Notes: generated from the sequence alone by a model not told the origin. A stretch of 64,000 nt of DNA from Glaciecola sp947496235 (GCF_050306235.1 NZ_JBLWFH010000002.1:474397-538396); one strand, 5' to 3'; counted from the first letter of the stretch, positions 53,639 to 63,456 are shown. A program made the numbers and translations.

Positions 53639-56476
53639 TTATTCCTTGTGTTGTATTAACATAGGGGCAAGAAAACGAGCCGTGTGAGAGCCTTCAACTT
53701 TTGCCACCTCTTCCGGAGTTCCTTGTGCCACTATAGTACCACCACCAGAACCACCTTCTGGGCCTAGATCTACAATGTAATCCGCAGTCTTTATGACATC
53801 TAGGTTGTGTTCGATAACTACCACTGTATTTCCGTGGTCTCTTAGCCTGTGCAAAACAACCAAGAGTTGTTTAATGTCATGGAAGTGCAATCCGGTGGTT
53901 GGCTCATCCAAGATATATAAGGTTTGGCCGGTGTCTCGTTTAGACAGCTCTTTGGCTAATTTCACGCGCTGGGCTTCACCACCAGAGAGTGTTGTCGCGG
54001 CCTGACCGAGCTTAATGTAAGACAGACCTACGTCTATTAAGGTTTGCAGTTTTCTTGAAATTGCCGGTATCACATCAAAGAACTGACGGGCATCTTCCAC
54101 CGTCATTTCTAAAACTTCATGGATGTTCTTGTCTTTAAACCGTATTTCCAAGGTTTCTCTGTTGTAACGTTTGCCAGCACATACATCACAAGGTACATAA
54201 ACGTCTGGTAAAAAGTGCATTTCTACCTTAATTACACCATCACCCTGACATGCTTCGCATCGACCACCTTTTACGTTGAAACTAAATCGACCTGGTTTAT
54301 AGCCTCTAGAACGCGCTTCTTGGGTGCCTGAAAAGATTTCACGAATAGGAGTGAAAATGCCAGCATAAGTGGCTGGATTAGATCTGGGTGTACGACCAAT
54401 TGGACTTTGATCAATATCTACCACTTTATCTAATTTATCTAAGCCTTTCATCGCTTTATATGGTGCAGGCTCGTTGGTGGTGGCTCTGTTTAATTCAGTT
54501 TGCGCAATTTGATAAAACGTATCGTTTATAAGTGTTGATTTGCCTGAACCTGATACTCCAGTAACACAGGTCATCAAGCCAACCGGAACACGCAAATCAA
54601 CCGATTTGAGGTTATTCCCAGTGGCACCTGTTAACTCTAGCCAATGACATCCTTTTGTCGGTGTTCGCTTTTTCGGTACTTCAATCAATTCTTTTCCCGA
54701 CAGATATTTGCCTGTTAGGGAAGCTTCGGAATCCATTATGGCTTTTAAATCACCTTGAGCAATGATTTCACCACCATGAACACCAGCCCCTGGGCCAATA
54801 TCAACTATGTAATCAGCTTCTCGAATGGCGTCTTCATCATGTTCTACTACGATTACTGTGTTACCTAAGTCGCGCAAGTGGCGTAAGGTATTTAACAAAC
54901 GCTCATTGTCTCTTTGGTGCAAGCCAATACTCGGCTCGTCTAAAACATACATAACACCCACTAAACCCGCACCAATCTGACTTGCTAGACGAATTCTCTG
55001 TGCTTCTCCACCAGAGAGGGTGTCGGCACTGCGATCCATAGATAGATAATTTAAGCCTACATTGACCAAGAATTGTAACCGCTCAATAATTTCCTTCAGA
55101 ATTTTTTCCGCAATAGCCGCTTTTTGACCAGTTAAGGATAGATTTTCAAAAAATGCTAGTGAATCAGATATAGAACGAACAGTGACACTTGGTAAATTTA
55201 CATCTTCTATAAAGACGTGCCGAGCTTCTAACCGTAAACGTGAGCCTGAACAGCTTGAGCAGGGCTGTTGAGCTAAATATTTAGATAATTCTTCACGTAC
55301 TGTATTGGATTCAGTTTCTCTGAATCGCCTTTCCATATTTGGAATAATGCCTTCGAACGGATGTTTGCGTTCCATGATATCGCCGCGTTCGTTAATGTAG
55401 CGAAACTTGATGTCTTTACCGCGCGAGCCATTCAGAACAATATCTTTGTGTTCAGGATCCAGCTTTTGAAACGGGGTTTGTAAACTAAAACCAAAATGCT
55501 CAGCCACAGAAGATAGCATTTGATAATAATAATAACTTCTTTTATCCCATCCTCGAATTGCGCCGCCTGACAATGAAAGTTCATCATTGCTAACAACGCG
55601 TGCAGGATCAAAAAACTGTCTAGTGCCTAAACCATCACAGGTTTGGCAAGCACCTGCAGGGTTGTTAAAAGAGAATAATCTTGGTTCGAGTTCAGATATA
55701 CTGTAACCGCAGTGAGGACAAGCGAAGTTTGCAGAAAAAACAATTTCTTCTTTATCAGGCTCATCCATGTAGGCAACTTTTGCATTGCCCGCCGCTAAGT
55801 TTAGTGCAGTCTCGAAAGACTCCGCTAAGCGCAACTGTAAATCGTCACGCACTTTAAATCGATCTACCACTACTTCAATACTGTGTTTTTTGCGTAAATC
55901 CAATTCTGGTGGATCGGAAAGGTCACAGACTTCGCCATCGATACGAGCTCTAATGTAACCTTGCGCAGCAAGAGATTCGAGGGTTTTAACATGCTCACCT
56001 TTACGCTCTTGGACCACAGGTGCGAGCAGCATTAGTTTGGTCCCTTCTGGCATTGCTAGCACTTTATCGACCATTTGCGAGATGGTTTGTGCGTCTAGCG
56101 CTACATTATGATCAGGACATTTTGGCGTACCTACTCTTGCGAACAATAACCGAAGGTAATCATAAATTTCGGTAATGGTACCCACGGTAGACCTAGGGTT
56201 GTGACTGGTAGACTTTTGCTCGATTGAAATTGCTGGAGATAAGCCTTCTATATGATCTACGTCGGGCTTTTCCATCATAGATAAAAACTGACGCGCGTAA
56301 GCAGAAAGGCTTTCAACATATCGACGTTGTCCCTCGGCATATAAAGTATCGAAGGCGAGGGAAGACTTACCTGAACCTGATAGACCTGTAATGACCACTA
56401 ATTTATCACGAGGCAATTCAATGTTGATATTTTTGAGATTGTGGGTGCGGGCTCCGCGAACTTCTATCTTGTCCAT
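53639..56476 (-). CDS. uvrA: excinuclease ABC subunit A
   Basis: A 945-residue damage-recognition ATPase of nucleotide excision repair. It has two ABC modules with GLSGSGKSS (about 32) and GVSGSGKST (about 640), signature LSGGEAQR twice, and two zinc modules (CPHCGY to CQTCDGLG, and CEACQGDG to CDVCAGKRY). Length is standard. It leads the operon uvrA-thioesterase-2OG oxygenase-arfB. I saw no LexA box in the 218-bp upstream gap. Confidence 0.98.
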   Translation of the reverse strand: MDKIEVRGARTHNLKNINIELPRDKLVVITGLSGSGKSSLAFDTLYAEGQRRYVESLSAYARQFLSMMEKPDVDHIEGLSPAISIEQKSTSHNPRSTVGTITEIYDYLRLLFARVGTPKCPDHNVALDAQTISQMVDKVLAMPEGTKLMLLAPVVQERKGEHVKTLESLAAQGYIRARIDGEVCDLSDPPELDLRKKHSIEVVVDRFKVRDDLQLRLAESFETALNLAAGNAKVAYMDEPDKEEIVFSANFACPHCGYSISELEPRLFSFNNPAGACQTCDGLGTRQFFDPARVVSNDELSLSGGAIRGWDKRSYYYYQMLSSVAEHFGFSLQTPFQKLDPEHKDIVLNGSRGKDIKFRYINERGDIMERKHPFEGIIPNMERRFRETESNTVREELSKYLAQQPCSSCSGSRLRLEARHVFIEDVNLPSVTVRSISDSLAFFENLSLTGQKAAIAEKILKEIIERLQFLVNVGLNYLSMDRSADTLSGGEAQRIRLASQIGAGLVGVMYVLDEPSIGLHQRDNERLLNTLRHLRDLGNTVIVVEHDEDAIREADYIVDIGPGAGVHGGEIIAQGDLKAIMDSEASLTGKYLSGKELIEVPKKRTPTKGCHWLELTGATGNNLKSVDLRVPVGLMTCVTGVSGSGKSTLINDTFYQIAQTELNRATTNEPAPYKAMKGLDKLDKVVDIDQSPIGRTPRSNPATYAGIFTPIREIFSGTQEARSRGYKPGRFSFNVKGGRCEACQGDGVIKVEMHFLPDVYVPCDVCAGKRYNRETLEIRFKDKNIHEVLEMTVEDARQFFDVIPAISRKLQTLIDVGLSYIKLGQAATTLSGGEAQRVKLAKELSKRDTGQTLYILDEPTTGLHFHDIKQLLVVLHRLRDHGNTVVVIEHNLDVIKTADYIVDLGPEGGSGGGTIVAQGTPEEVAKVEGSHTARFLAPMLIQHKE

Positions 56477-56694
56477 AAATCCTATGATCGACGAAAAACG
56501 GGTTAATCGGCTATTATGCCATAAATGAATCGGAAATGAGTATTTAGTTACGTCATTTCAAAGTAAGAGATCAGACTGATTAAAAATTCACCAAACACAA
56601 GGGCGGCTCAGCAAAATAAGTGTTTTTACTTATCAAAACCATCGAAAAACAGTACACTCTGAGCCCGTTTTAATCAGAGGTAATTCAGGCAGCA

Positions 56695-58062
56695 ATGAAT
56701 AGCACTAAACTCACATCACAAGAGCTTCGATCTGGCTTTAGCTTGGCGGCTGTTTATGTGTTCAGAATGTTAGGGTTATTCATGGTAATTCCAGTGATTG
56801 CCGTTGCGGCTGTGGAATATCCTGATTATTCTCCTCTGTGGGTAGGTTTAGCTATAGGTGGTTACGGACTTACCCAGGCAATATTGCAAATCCCCATGGG
56901 TATTCTTTCCGATAGATGGGGTCGTAAACCTGTTATTTTTATCGGACTCACCTTTTTTGCTATAGGTAGTTTAATTGCCGGTTTGGCCGAGAACATGACA
57001 ATGCTTACCCTTGGTCGAATTCTTCAAGGAGCTGGTGCTATAGCCGGAGCCGTTATGGCCTTAGCCGCCGATGTTACGCGGGAGTCTCAACGCACTAAAA
57101 TAATGGCCATCATTGGCGTTTCAATTGGATTTTCCTTTTACATTGCTCTATTGGTTGGCCCTATAATCGCTAGTGGTTTTGGGCTGTCAGGGATTTTCTT
57201 TTTGACCGCTGCTTTAGCCTTACTTTGTTTTCCGTTGGTAAAATTTGGTGTACCAAACGCACAAAATAATCATGCGTCAGGTGATTCTTTGCCTAGAGCA
57301 AATTTGTTAAAACCTCTTCTTAAAAACAAATATCTATGGCGTCTGAATTTTCTAGTCTTAGTGCTACATCTATTAATTACCAGCTTCTTTGTGCAAGTGC
57401 CGGTTATTTTAGAAGCTACAGGAATTGAATTAGCTGATCATTACCAGGTTTACGGCATTATTCTGGTAGTGTCAGTTATATTGTTAGTGGGTTTCATCCG
57501 CATGAGCGATAAATTCCCAGTCGGCAATATGTTCAACTTGGCCATTTTATTCATGGCAGTAGGATTCGTATTACTTACTCAAGTACCGAGTTATTATTTA
57601 GTGCTTGCCGCAGGTATTAGCTTTTTTGTTGGATTTAACTTTTTAGAAGCCAAGATGCCCGCGATGGTTTCGTCTATTGCCCCTGCCGGTCAAAAGGGTA
57701 GTGCCATGGGGATCTACGCCAGTTATCAGTTTTTTGGCGCATTCTTAGGCGGCATTCTTTCAGGGTTGGTAAATACTTACTACGAACCTAAAGTTAGCCT
57801 TATCGCTTGTTTAGTACTTATTTTTGCAGCTAGTTTAGTATCTAGAGGTCTAGCGAAAGTCGAAAAAGTCAAACGGATAACGCTAGCGCAAGTTGGTGAA
57901 TACAACGAATATAATATTCAACAGCAATTGGACATTTTAATGGCACTTGATGGTGTTAAAGACATTACTACTGATACGGATGCTAACGTCTTTTATTTGA
58001 AGGTAGATGCCAAGCAGTTCGATGTGAAAGCTGCAAAATCGGCGATTGAACACTTAGGATAA
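56695..58062 (+). CDS. yajR: MFS transporter YajR-like, with C-terminal YAM domain
   Basis: A 455-residue major facilitator with 12 predicted helices. Motif A is in GILSDRWGRKPVIFIGL (about residue 72) and a second characteristic block is LGRILQGAGAIAGAVMALAAD. The last 65 or so residues form a ferredoxin-like domain (QQQLDILMALDGVKDITTD), as in E. coli YajR (454 residues). The substrate is unknown. It is divergent from uvrA. Confidence 0.93.
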   Translation: MNSTKLTSQELRSGFSLAAVYVFRMLGLFMVIPVIAVAAVEYPDYSPLWVGLAIGGYGLTQAILQIPMGILSDRWGRKPVIFIGLTFFAIGSLIAGLAENMTMLTLGRILQGAGAIAGAVMALAADVTRESQRTKIMAIIGVSIGFSFYIALLVGPIIASGFGLSGIFFLTAALALLCFPLVKFGVPNAQNNHASGDSLPRANLLKPLLKNKYLWRLNFLVLVLHLLITSFFVQVPVILEATGIELADHYQVYGIILVVSVILLVGFIRMSDKFPVGNMFNLAILFMAVGFVLLTQVPSYYLVLAAGISFFVGFNFLEAKMPAMVSSIAPAGQKGSAMGIYASYQFFGAFLGGILSGLVNTYYEPKVSLIACLVLIFAASLVSRGLAKVEKVKRITLAQVGEYNEYNIQQQLDILMALDGVKDITTDTDANVFYLKVDAKQFDVKAAKSAIEHLG

Positions 58063-58137
58063 TTCTAAAATCTAAATTTCTGCGCGATCTCTATTTGCTA
58101 AAAAAACTCAACAGCTAGAATAGATTATTCTCAAAAA

Positions 58138-58155
58138 TATGCATTTTTTTGCATA
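58138..58155. promoter_or_regulatory. inverted repeat TATGCA-N6-TGCATA upstream of the ECF gene
   Basis: 6-bp arms around six T, about 75 nt after the yajR stop. It could be a weak terminator of yajR or an operator. Confidence 0.3.
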
Positions 58156-58167
58156 GAAATACAAAAA

Positions 58168-58218
58168 ACCACGATAAATTTTCAAATTACCACGCTTTTA
58201 ACCACGTTTGTGACCACA
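58168..58218 (+). promoter_or_regulatory. direct repeats of ACCAC(G/A) upstream of the ECF sigma gene
   Basis: ACCACG at 58168, 58189 and 58201, and ACCACA at 58213. Spacing is 21, 12 and 12 bp, about one or two helical turns. It resembles an activator array or repeated promoter element 50-100 bp before the ECF gene. Confidence 0.35.
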
Positions 58219-58266
58219 TTGCCACTTTAATCTCTCCATATCGTCAACGGATATGAAGGGATTACC

Positions 58267-58848
58267 ATGAAAGCTCGAAAGATTAATGAGGATGAGATTG
58301 CCGCAATTTTGGTCAGATGTCAAAAAAACGAAAAAGCTGCACTGACCAGTTTATACATCAAGGTGTCTTCCTTGTTGCATCATTTTGCCATGGGAATAGT
58401 GCATAACGATGCGCTCAGTTGCGAAATCATTCAGGATAGTTTCATTCAAATTTGGGAAAACGTCGACAGCTTTGATGTTAAACGTGGAACGCCACTTTCA
58501 TGGATGCGCACTATAGTTCGCAACAAAGCAATCGATAAGCTTCGAGCTGAAAACAAACACTTACGCTGGCGTTTTGCCGATGGCGAAGAGCATATTGATG
58601 AAATTCAAAGTGATTTAGACACCCAGCCAGATGAGGCCTTGGTTAGAATTCAACTACATCATTTTTTTGCTACTCAATTTGAGCGTTTACCAAAGGATCA
58701 AAGCATCAGCTTACGCTTAGCCTATCTGCATGGATATTCCAGAAATGAACTTGCCGATATGCTTAACACTAACGTTAATACGGTAAAGTCTTGGCTCAGA
58801 CGCGGCGCAAATTCGATTCGAAATCAAGACTGTGAAGTCTTTGAATAA
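58267..58848 (+). CDS. RNA polymerase sigma factor, ECF family
   Basis: A 193-residue sigma factor. Region 2 is at about 20-95 with EIIQDSFIQIWENVDSFD and SWMRTIVRNKAIDKLR. Region 4 is at about 135-188 with the HTH YSRNELADMLNTNVNTVKSWLRRG. No anti-sigma gene follows; the next gene, 92 nt on, is an exported LysM/TPR lipoprotein. Regulation is therefore unclear; it could be controlled by its own promoter or by an anti-sigma factor elsewhere. Confidence 0.93.
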   Translation: MKARKINEDEIAAILVRCQKNEKAALTSLYIKVSSLLHHFAMGIVHNDALSCEIIQDSFIQIWENVDSFDVKRGTPLSWMRTIVRNKAIDKLRAENKHLRWRFADGEEHIDEIQSDLDTQPDEALVRIQLHHFFATQFERLPKDQSISLRLAYLHGYSRNELADMLNTNVNTVKSWLRRGANSIRNQDCEVFE

Positions 58849-58940
58849 GCGATTAAAAATTATGAGGTTAGTGCAACTTTTTAACTAAGGTTGTCGTTTA
58901 GTTAAATATCGAAGATTTGACGATATAAGAGTATAAAACC

Positions 58941-60104
58941 ATGGGTAATCATAAGTTGAAAATTAAGTCGATACTAGTTGTGTTATGTATGTTGGGGCTT
59001 TCTGCTTGTGGCATGACTCAAAAAACGTCGACAAAGGATGCGGTAGCTAACAATAAACCCATTGAGCATGCACCAGTAACCAAAGTACCACTGCCTATTG
59101 CAGAAGCTAACTTAACACCAAAGCAACGGATGTCAAAAGCCGTTCGCAGTTTGGAAAACGGAGAATCAGAAGTTGCTGAAGTTGAGTTGATTGAATATCA
59201 AAAGTCACAACCTAATAGCCACCGTGCTGCTAATCTCTTGCGTCAGATAAGAACACCGTCAAGGGACTATTACCCATCAGATTATTTCACCCTTGAATTA
59301 AAATCGGGTCAAAGTTTATCAACCTTGGCGAAAAAATACTTAGGCACACCATGGGATTTTTATGCATTGGCAAAATACAATCAAATTTCCAATCCTAGTA
59401 AAATACATATAGGTGCAGAAGTAAAAATTCCCCTTACACAGTTGGCAAAGCAGGTTAGAAACCAAGAAATAAAGCCTACGCCCGTTGCGAAAAAAGAAAC
59501 CTTAAAAGTTGACAGTGCGCCAACAAAAAAAGAAGTGGAAGCGGAAGATGTAGCACCTGCGCCAGTGCAATCTGAAGTGGATGAATATGTACAATTGTCA
59601 GGATTAGAATTATTGCAACAGGCTATTTCACTGAATACTTCAGGCGACTATGTTGAGGCGAGTTTTGTATTCGATGAATTAAACGAAAGAACCGGTTTGC
59701 CGAGCGAAATGCAGAAACAAATCCGCCAAGCCTTAATAGTCAATTTGCAAGCACGCTCAGAGAGCTTGATTGAAACTGCGCCACAAAATGCTGCTGAGTT
59801 GCTTACCCAAATGGGCGACCTTTATCTAACAGACAGTGATGAAATCAAAGCTTTTGAAGCTTTTAAGTCAGCTAAAGAAGTAGATCCAACTAACTCAAAC
59901 GCGGCGAAAAGCTTTGAGCAATTACGCGAACAAATTAGTGAACATTATCACCGTGAAGCTTCTATCGCGTTTAGACAACAAGCCCTTGATGAAGCCATTG
60001 AAAAATGGGATCTAGTACTTTATGTCAATCCCCAGCATTCAAACGCACTAGCATATCGTACCCAAGCTGTGGAGTTAAAAAAACGATTAGAAGCCATTAA
60101 ATAG
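58941..60104 (+). CDS. lipoprotein with LysM and TPR-like repeats
   Basis: A 387-residue protein. It has a signal peptide with lipobox LGLSAC (Cys23), a short helical repeat, and a LysM domain at about residues 112-165 (FTLELKSGQSLSTLAKKYLG and NPSKIHIGAEVKIP). A charged linker precedes three TPR-like hairpins (about 210-387). LysM binds peptidoglycan glycan chains, so it likely tethers a protein complex to the wall. It follows the ECF sigma gene on the same strand and may be its target; that is inference from position. Confidence 0.88.
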   Translation: MGNHKLKIKSILVVLCMLGLSACGMTQKTSTKDAVANNKPIEHAPVTKVPLPIAEANLTPKQRMSKAVRSLENGESEVAEVELIEYQKSQPNSHRAANLLRQIRTPSRDYYPSDYFTLELKSGQSLSTLAKKYLGTPWDFYALAKYNQISNPSKIHIGAEVKIPLTQLAKQVRNQEIKPTPVAKKETLKVDSAPTKKEVEAEDVAPAPVQSEVDEYVQLSGLELLQQAISLNTSGDYVEASFVFDELNERTGLPSEMQKQIRQALIVNLQARSESLIETAPQNAAELLTQMGDLYLTDSDEIKAFEAFKSAKEVDPTNSNAAKSFEQLREQISEHYHREASIAFRQQALDEAIEKWDLVLYVNPQHSNALAYRTQAVELKKRLEAIK

Positions 60105-60105
60105 A

Positions 60106-61152
60106 CTACCATTCTAAGTCTTGTTGCAACACCTTAACTAAGTTTTTCGCCATACGTTTATTGGTAATGATATTTGGATGCCAATGACAGCCATAACCAT
60201 CTTGAGGTTCGATTTTTCCTAAATCGATAACCTTGAGATTGTTGAATCTCACTTTTTCTAACTCTTGTTTATGGTGTTGGCGTACATCTGCAACAAGCAT
60301 GGGGCTAACTATTAGATATATAGGCTGTTCAGGATAAGTTGAACGGACTTCTTCTACTAAAGCCGTTACCCCATCTCTATATTCTTCGGTCACACTGCCA
60401 GTCCAATAATCGTTAGTGCCGATTAAAATGGTGATTACATCTGGACGGTAGTCATCTCCGTTCCAATGCGCTGTAGCATCGTCTGCAAGCGTGCGCTTGT
60501 AACGCTCAAGAATAGTAGGACTGTTAGGCGTTTCTTCACCATAGGAACGCCAAGCGCCTATGCCAGACCATGCTATCGCGTGTAAATCTGCGTTAAATTT
60601 TTCAGCGGCAAGGGCAACATAAGTTAATAATTGATTGCTAGTTTCTTTGCTATAGCCGCAAGCATTGTCTGGCCCTTCTATGCCGTAGCCTGCTGTAATA
60701 GAATCGCCAATCGCTAATATTTTACGCGCAGGCGCTGGTGGAGTTTCAAGTAACTTACCGTCTACACTAGGCTCAGGTTGAACAGAGGAAACTGCGGTAA
60801 AAGATTCAGTTACTCGGGTGACTCTGATTTCATGCTCACCTAAAGGCAAATTGCTCGCTAAGGTGTATGACTTAAAGGGGCCCTCAACCCATAAATCTGA
60901 TTCTTTATCATCAACTTTAACTATAAATCTTAGGCGCTCAGTAGCTGCTAATGGAATAGATGCCTTTGTACCGTAAAAGCGAAACTCAAAAGCAGATCCA
61001 GGCCAAGTAAAAGCCAGAGCGTTATTTTCTACTGGTTGGAAACGACCAATCAATCTTATAGCTTGATCACTGGATTTTGGGATAGACGCTTGAACGATTC
61101 CTGAGCTTGAAAGCATGCAGATAAAAAGAAGAAGAACTTTGATGTAATTCAT
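60106..61152 (-). CDS. SGNH-type carbohydrate esterase (CE2-like acetyl esterase)
   Basis: A 348-residue exported protein with a signal peptide (cleavage near VQA) and an N-terminal jelly-roll-like domain (about 25-140; GRFQPVENNALAFTWPGSAFEFRF). The SGNH domain has ILAIGDSITAGYG (Ser), AIAWSGIGAW (Gly), ILIGTNDYW (Asn) and a C-terminal DGYGCHWHPN with the catalytic His. This two-domain order is that of CE2 acetyl-xylan and acetyl-glucan esterases. It probably acts on plant or algal polysaccharide, like the esterase at 322-1212. Confidence 0.92.
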   Translation of the reverse strand: MNYIKVLLLFICMLSSSGIVQASIPKSSDQAIRLIGRFQPVENNALAFTWPGSAFEFRFYGTKASIPLAATERLRFIVKVDDKESDLWVEGPFKSYTLASNLPLGEHEIRVTRVTESFTAVSSVQPEPSVDGKLLETPPAPARKILAIGDSITAGYGIEGPDNACGYSKETSNQLLTYVALAAEKFNADLHAIAWSGIGAWRSYGEETPNSPTILERYKRTLADDATAHWNGDDYRPDVITILIGTNDYWTGSVTEEYRDGVTALVEEVRSTYPEQPIYLIVSPMLVADVRQHHKQELEKVRFNNLKVIDLGKIEPQDGYGCHWHPNIITNKRMAKNLVKVLQQDLEW

Positions 61153-61714
61153 GGCAGTAAAAACTTATTTAGGGTGGAGGCTAATGTTAACAGCATTGTT
61201 ATTACAAGCAATTCGGATGCTAAAAACAAAACCTTATTTATTAAAAAACGCTATTTGTCTTCTAGGAGAAGGAGCAGCCAGTCAGGCTTATGACTTTGGA
61301 TTTCTGCGATGTGCCATAAGCTGCCGTTCAAATATTTGTAAATTAACGTTACATTCTTACGTTTTGCGGAAGTAAGCATGGAAGAATCGCTATTGAACTA
61401 GCTACGAAGAATCGTCATCGTGGCGCAGGCCACGACCCCCTTGGAACATAATGAAATTAATTAAAACCAACACAAAAACAAGCAAGTAGATGCCTTTAGC
61501 CAAAAGTACAACTTACAAAAGCTTGTGTACTTTGAACAGTTTCTCCTATAGCCAGGAAAATGACCCATTCGCTTGTTTTGCTGCTTCATCATTTTAAGCA
61601 ATGACGGAAAAGTCATTCAGTAGCAACACCTTACAAACTATGATAAAACTGGTACAAACAGATAAACGACCCAAGGCTTGGTAGAAAAACGACCCATTGG
61701 GTCACTATTAAATT
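61153..61714. other. non-coding region left of the cassette array
   Basis: No supported gene. Structured bits are TCGTGGC-gcag-GCCACGA (61418-61435), an imperfect hairpin around CAAAAGTACA to TGTACTTTG (61501-61534) and a short palindrome GACCCATTGGGTC (61691-61703). I see no integrase gene or recognised attI. Confidence 0.4.
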
Positions 61715-61721
61715 GTTATGT
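61715..61721 (+). other. integron-type core site GTTATG at the left edge of cassette A
   Basis: GTTATGT at 61715-61721. It starts cassette A 25 bp before its gene. The matching attC upstream is not clear, so it could be a degenerate attC or attI edge. Confidence 0.4.
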
Positions 61722-61739
61722 TTTCAGGGATAGATCTGA

Positions 61740-62024
61740 GTGATTAATTTAAAGTGGGTGGTGATATCAATCATTGTCCCATTATTAATAGTAGTATTGG
61801 GAGTTCAGAGCTCTTATTGGTTTTCTGTTAGAAGTTCATTGAGAGATCTAGAATTCCTTTACATCTTTGCCGCTGTTATTGCTGGTATTCTGTGTTTCAA
61901 CAAATTAATCATTGAGCCCAAATCCAAGAAGGTATTTTTTTGGCTCCTGTACTTAATACTAATGTCCCAAATCGTATTTTGGGGTAGTCTATTAACAGCT
62001 TGCGCTAATGGTGACTGCCTCTAA
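61740..62024 (+). CDS. cassette A: small hypothetical membrane protein
   Basis: A 94-residue protein with about three transmembrane helices (about 5-26, 37-55 and 66-85), starting at GTG. I recognise no family. It lies alone between an integron-like core site (61715) and a putative attC (62031-62097), as expected of a one-gene cassette. Such membrane proteins are common in cassette arrays and most are uncharacterised. Confidence 0.6.
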   Translation: MINLKWVVISIIVPLLIVVLGVQSSYWFSVRSSLRDLEFLYIFAAVIAGILCFNKLIIEPKSKKVFFWLLYLILMSQIVFWGSLLTACANGDCL

Positions 62025-62030
62025 GAAATC

Positions 62031-62097
62031 CATACAAGTTAAAGCCGCGGAAAACCACTCGCTGCGCTCCCGTTTTCCGCTGTTCAAAGTGTTGAGC
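62031..62097 (+). other. putative attC site 1
   Basis: R'-like core GTTGAGC (62091-62097) fits GTTRRRY. R'' is degenerate: CATACAAG, where CATAACAAG is expected. Between them GCGGAAAAC (62047-62055) pairs with GTTTTCCGC (62072-62080). It is a 67-bp imperfect palindrome. Confidence 0.6.
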
Positions 62098-62143
62098 CTA
62101 TTTTTGAGTCAGAAGGATTTATTGTAATAAGGGAATATTTACA

Positions 62144-62779
62144 TTGATAAAGTCAAAAACGTTTTTGTTAACAATCATCGCGTTACTGTCAAGTTTGTTG
62201 GTTTGGCAAACGTTCAAACACACCCAGATTAAACGGGATATTTCGAAAATACAGGAGGCGAATCATGATTCTTTGATTAGTCAGGGAGCTGTTGACAAAG
62301 CCAAAGTCAACTCGACTGACTCAATTGTGATTGCAGAGTTGAGTGCTTCTAACGATGCTGATTTGCAACCTAAACAAATTTGGGGTGATTCAGTTAAAAA
62401 AATCGAAAATAGTAGTGATGCATTAAATGTTTTAGAGATGACGCAACCCGATGACTCTGTTTATGATAAACCACCTATCTACGATGATGAGTGGGAGTAT
62501 TCTACCGAGACTACTATTAGTGATCTTTTTTACACTCATGAATACTTGAGCGACCTCATATTAGAGTCAATAGAATGCAAATCATCGGTTTGTGAATTAA
62601 AGATTAACAAAAACTCGGAAGATACTACAAAGACGTCATCACTTACTGATTTGCATCAGATTTCATTAGTACAAATGGCACTTAATGATAAGGGTATCGA
62701 AATAGCTCATAATAAGCCTCTTGAGCTACAAAGAGTCGGCGGCTCGTTGGTTTTTAAGTTGCATGACCCTAAATTGTAG
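62144..62779 (+). CDS. cassette B: hypothetical membrane-anchored protein
   Basis: A 211-residue protein starting at TTG. It has a signal anchor at about residues 5-22 and a polar, acidic middle. The compact C-terminal part (about 130-211) has a Cys pair in ECKSSVCELKI, a pattern seen in small exported proteins with a disulfide. I recognise no named family. It fills cassette B between attC 1 and attC 2. Confidence 0.65.
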   Translation: MIKSKTFLLTIIALLSSLLVWQTFKHTQIKRDISKIQEANHDSLISQGAVDKAKVNSTDSIVIAELSASNDADLQPKQIWGDSVKKIENSSDALNVLEMTQPDDSVYDKPPIYDDEWEYSTETTISDLFYTHEYLSDLILESIECKSSVCELKINKNSEDTTKTSSLTDLHQISLVQMALNDKGIEIAHNKPLELQRVGGSLVFKLHDPKL

Positions 62780-62783
62780 GTAG

Positions 62784-62884
62784 GCCTAACAAGATGTTGA
62801 ATAGAGATTATCAGCTGATGTCATGTCACTTGCATTAGCAACCGTCACGCCATAATCTGATAATTCGCTAACTAAGCGTTATGG
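62784..62884 (+). other. putative attC site 2
   Basis: R'' GCCTAAC (62784-62790) fits RYYYAAC. The R' end is AAGCGTTATGG (62874-62884). Inner arms ATTATCAG (62807-62814) and CTGATAAT (62857-62864) pair. Spacing and order are those of a 101-bp attC. Confidence 0.7.
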
Positions 62885-62904
62885 CCCAATATGGAAAGTT
62901 CAGA

Positions 62905-63387
62905 ATGAAATTTATAATGATATTGTTATCCGTTTTATCTCTTTCTTTGCAAGCTGAAGAACTTACGGAGCGAGAGAAATTATCTATCAATAAGTATTTG
63001 GCAGAGCGAGCATCTACATTAGAGGCAGTTGAATATGCTGGTGGTAGGGAGTTTTTGTCAGGATCGCTTTCAAAGAAGAATGAAAAAATACTAGCTATGT
63101 TGTATACCCTAGAAGGGTTTAAAAAGGGAAATAACTACTATTTTTTCTTGGTAGTATTTAGTCGTACTGAAAGTGGGCTAGCTTTTTTATCTGATAGTCT
63201 GGTTGGTGGAAAAGGTTCACGTACATTGTCATTTAAGTCAATGGGCAACTCACTAATCGAATTTACGTCAAAATTTTCGCTTCCTGGCGACCCTCAATGC
63301 TGCCCTACTGGTGAGGGGACTGCAATATTTTATGTTAACTCAAGGGGAAAGTTGAGGGAGCTAAATGTATCGCCAAAAATGCCATAA
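62905..63387 (+). CDS. cassette C: hypothetical exported protein
   Basis: A 160-residue protein with a clean signal peptide when started at ATG 62905 (hydrophobic core IMILLSVLSLSL, cleavage near QAEE). An ATG at 62881, inside the attC core, is in frame and could also be used. The mature part has a DPQCCPTGEGTA block near the end, a Cys-Cys pair found in other small exported proteins. No function is recognised. Its TAA stop lies inside the R'' core of attC 3. Confidence 0.65.
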   Translation: MKFIMILLSVLSLSLQAEELTEREKLSINKYLAERASTLEAVEYAGGREFLSGSLSKKNEKILAMLYTLEGFKKGNNYYFFLVVFSRTESGLAFLSDSLVGGKGSRTLSFKSMGNSLIEFTSKFSLPGDPQCCPTGEGTAIFYVNSRGKLRELNVSPKMP

Positions 63388-63456
63388 CAAGTGTTTTATG
63401 TTCGCAAGCAAAGCTTGCTGGATTCACTGCGTTCACCACACAAACAAGCTTTATGT
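63381..63456 (+). other. putative attC site 3
   Basis: R'' GCCATAAC (63381-63388) is the exact complement of the first bases of cassette C (GTTATGGC, 62878-62885). The inner palindrome is GCAAGC-aaa-GCTTGC. The R' end reads AAGCTTTATG, one base from the expected AAGCGTTATG. Confidence 0.7.

Noticed and set aside
56477..56694. LexA (SOS) box upstream of uvrA
   Set aside because: I looked for CTG-N10-CAG with an AT-rich centre and found no good match.
61151..61375. 74-residue + strand ORF
   Set aside because: It begins at the start codon region of the opposite esterase gene, has no recognisable family and no convincing ribosome binding site.
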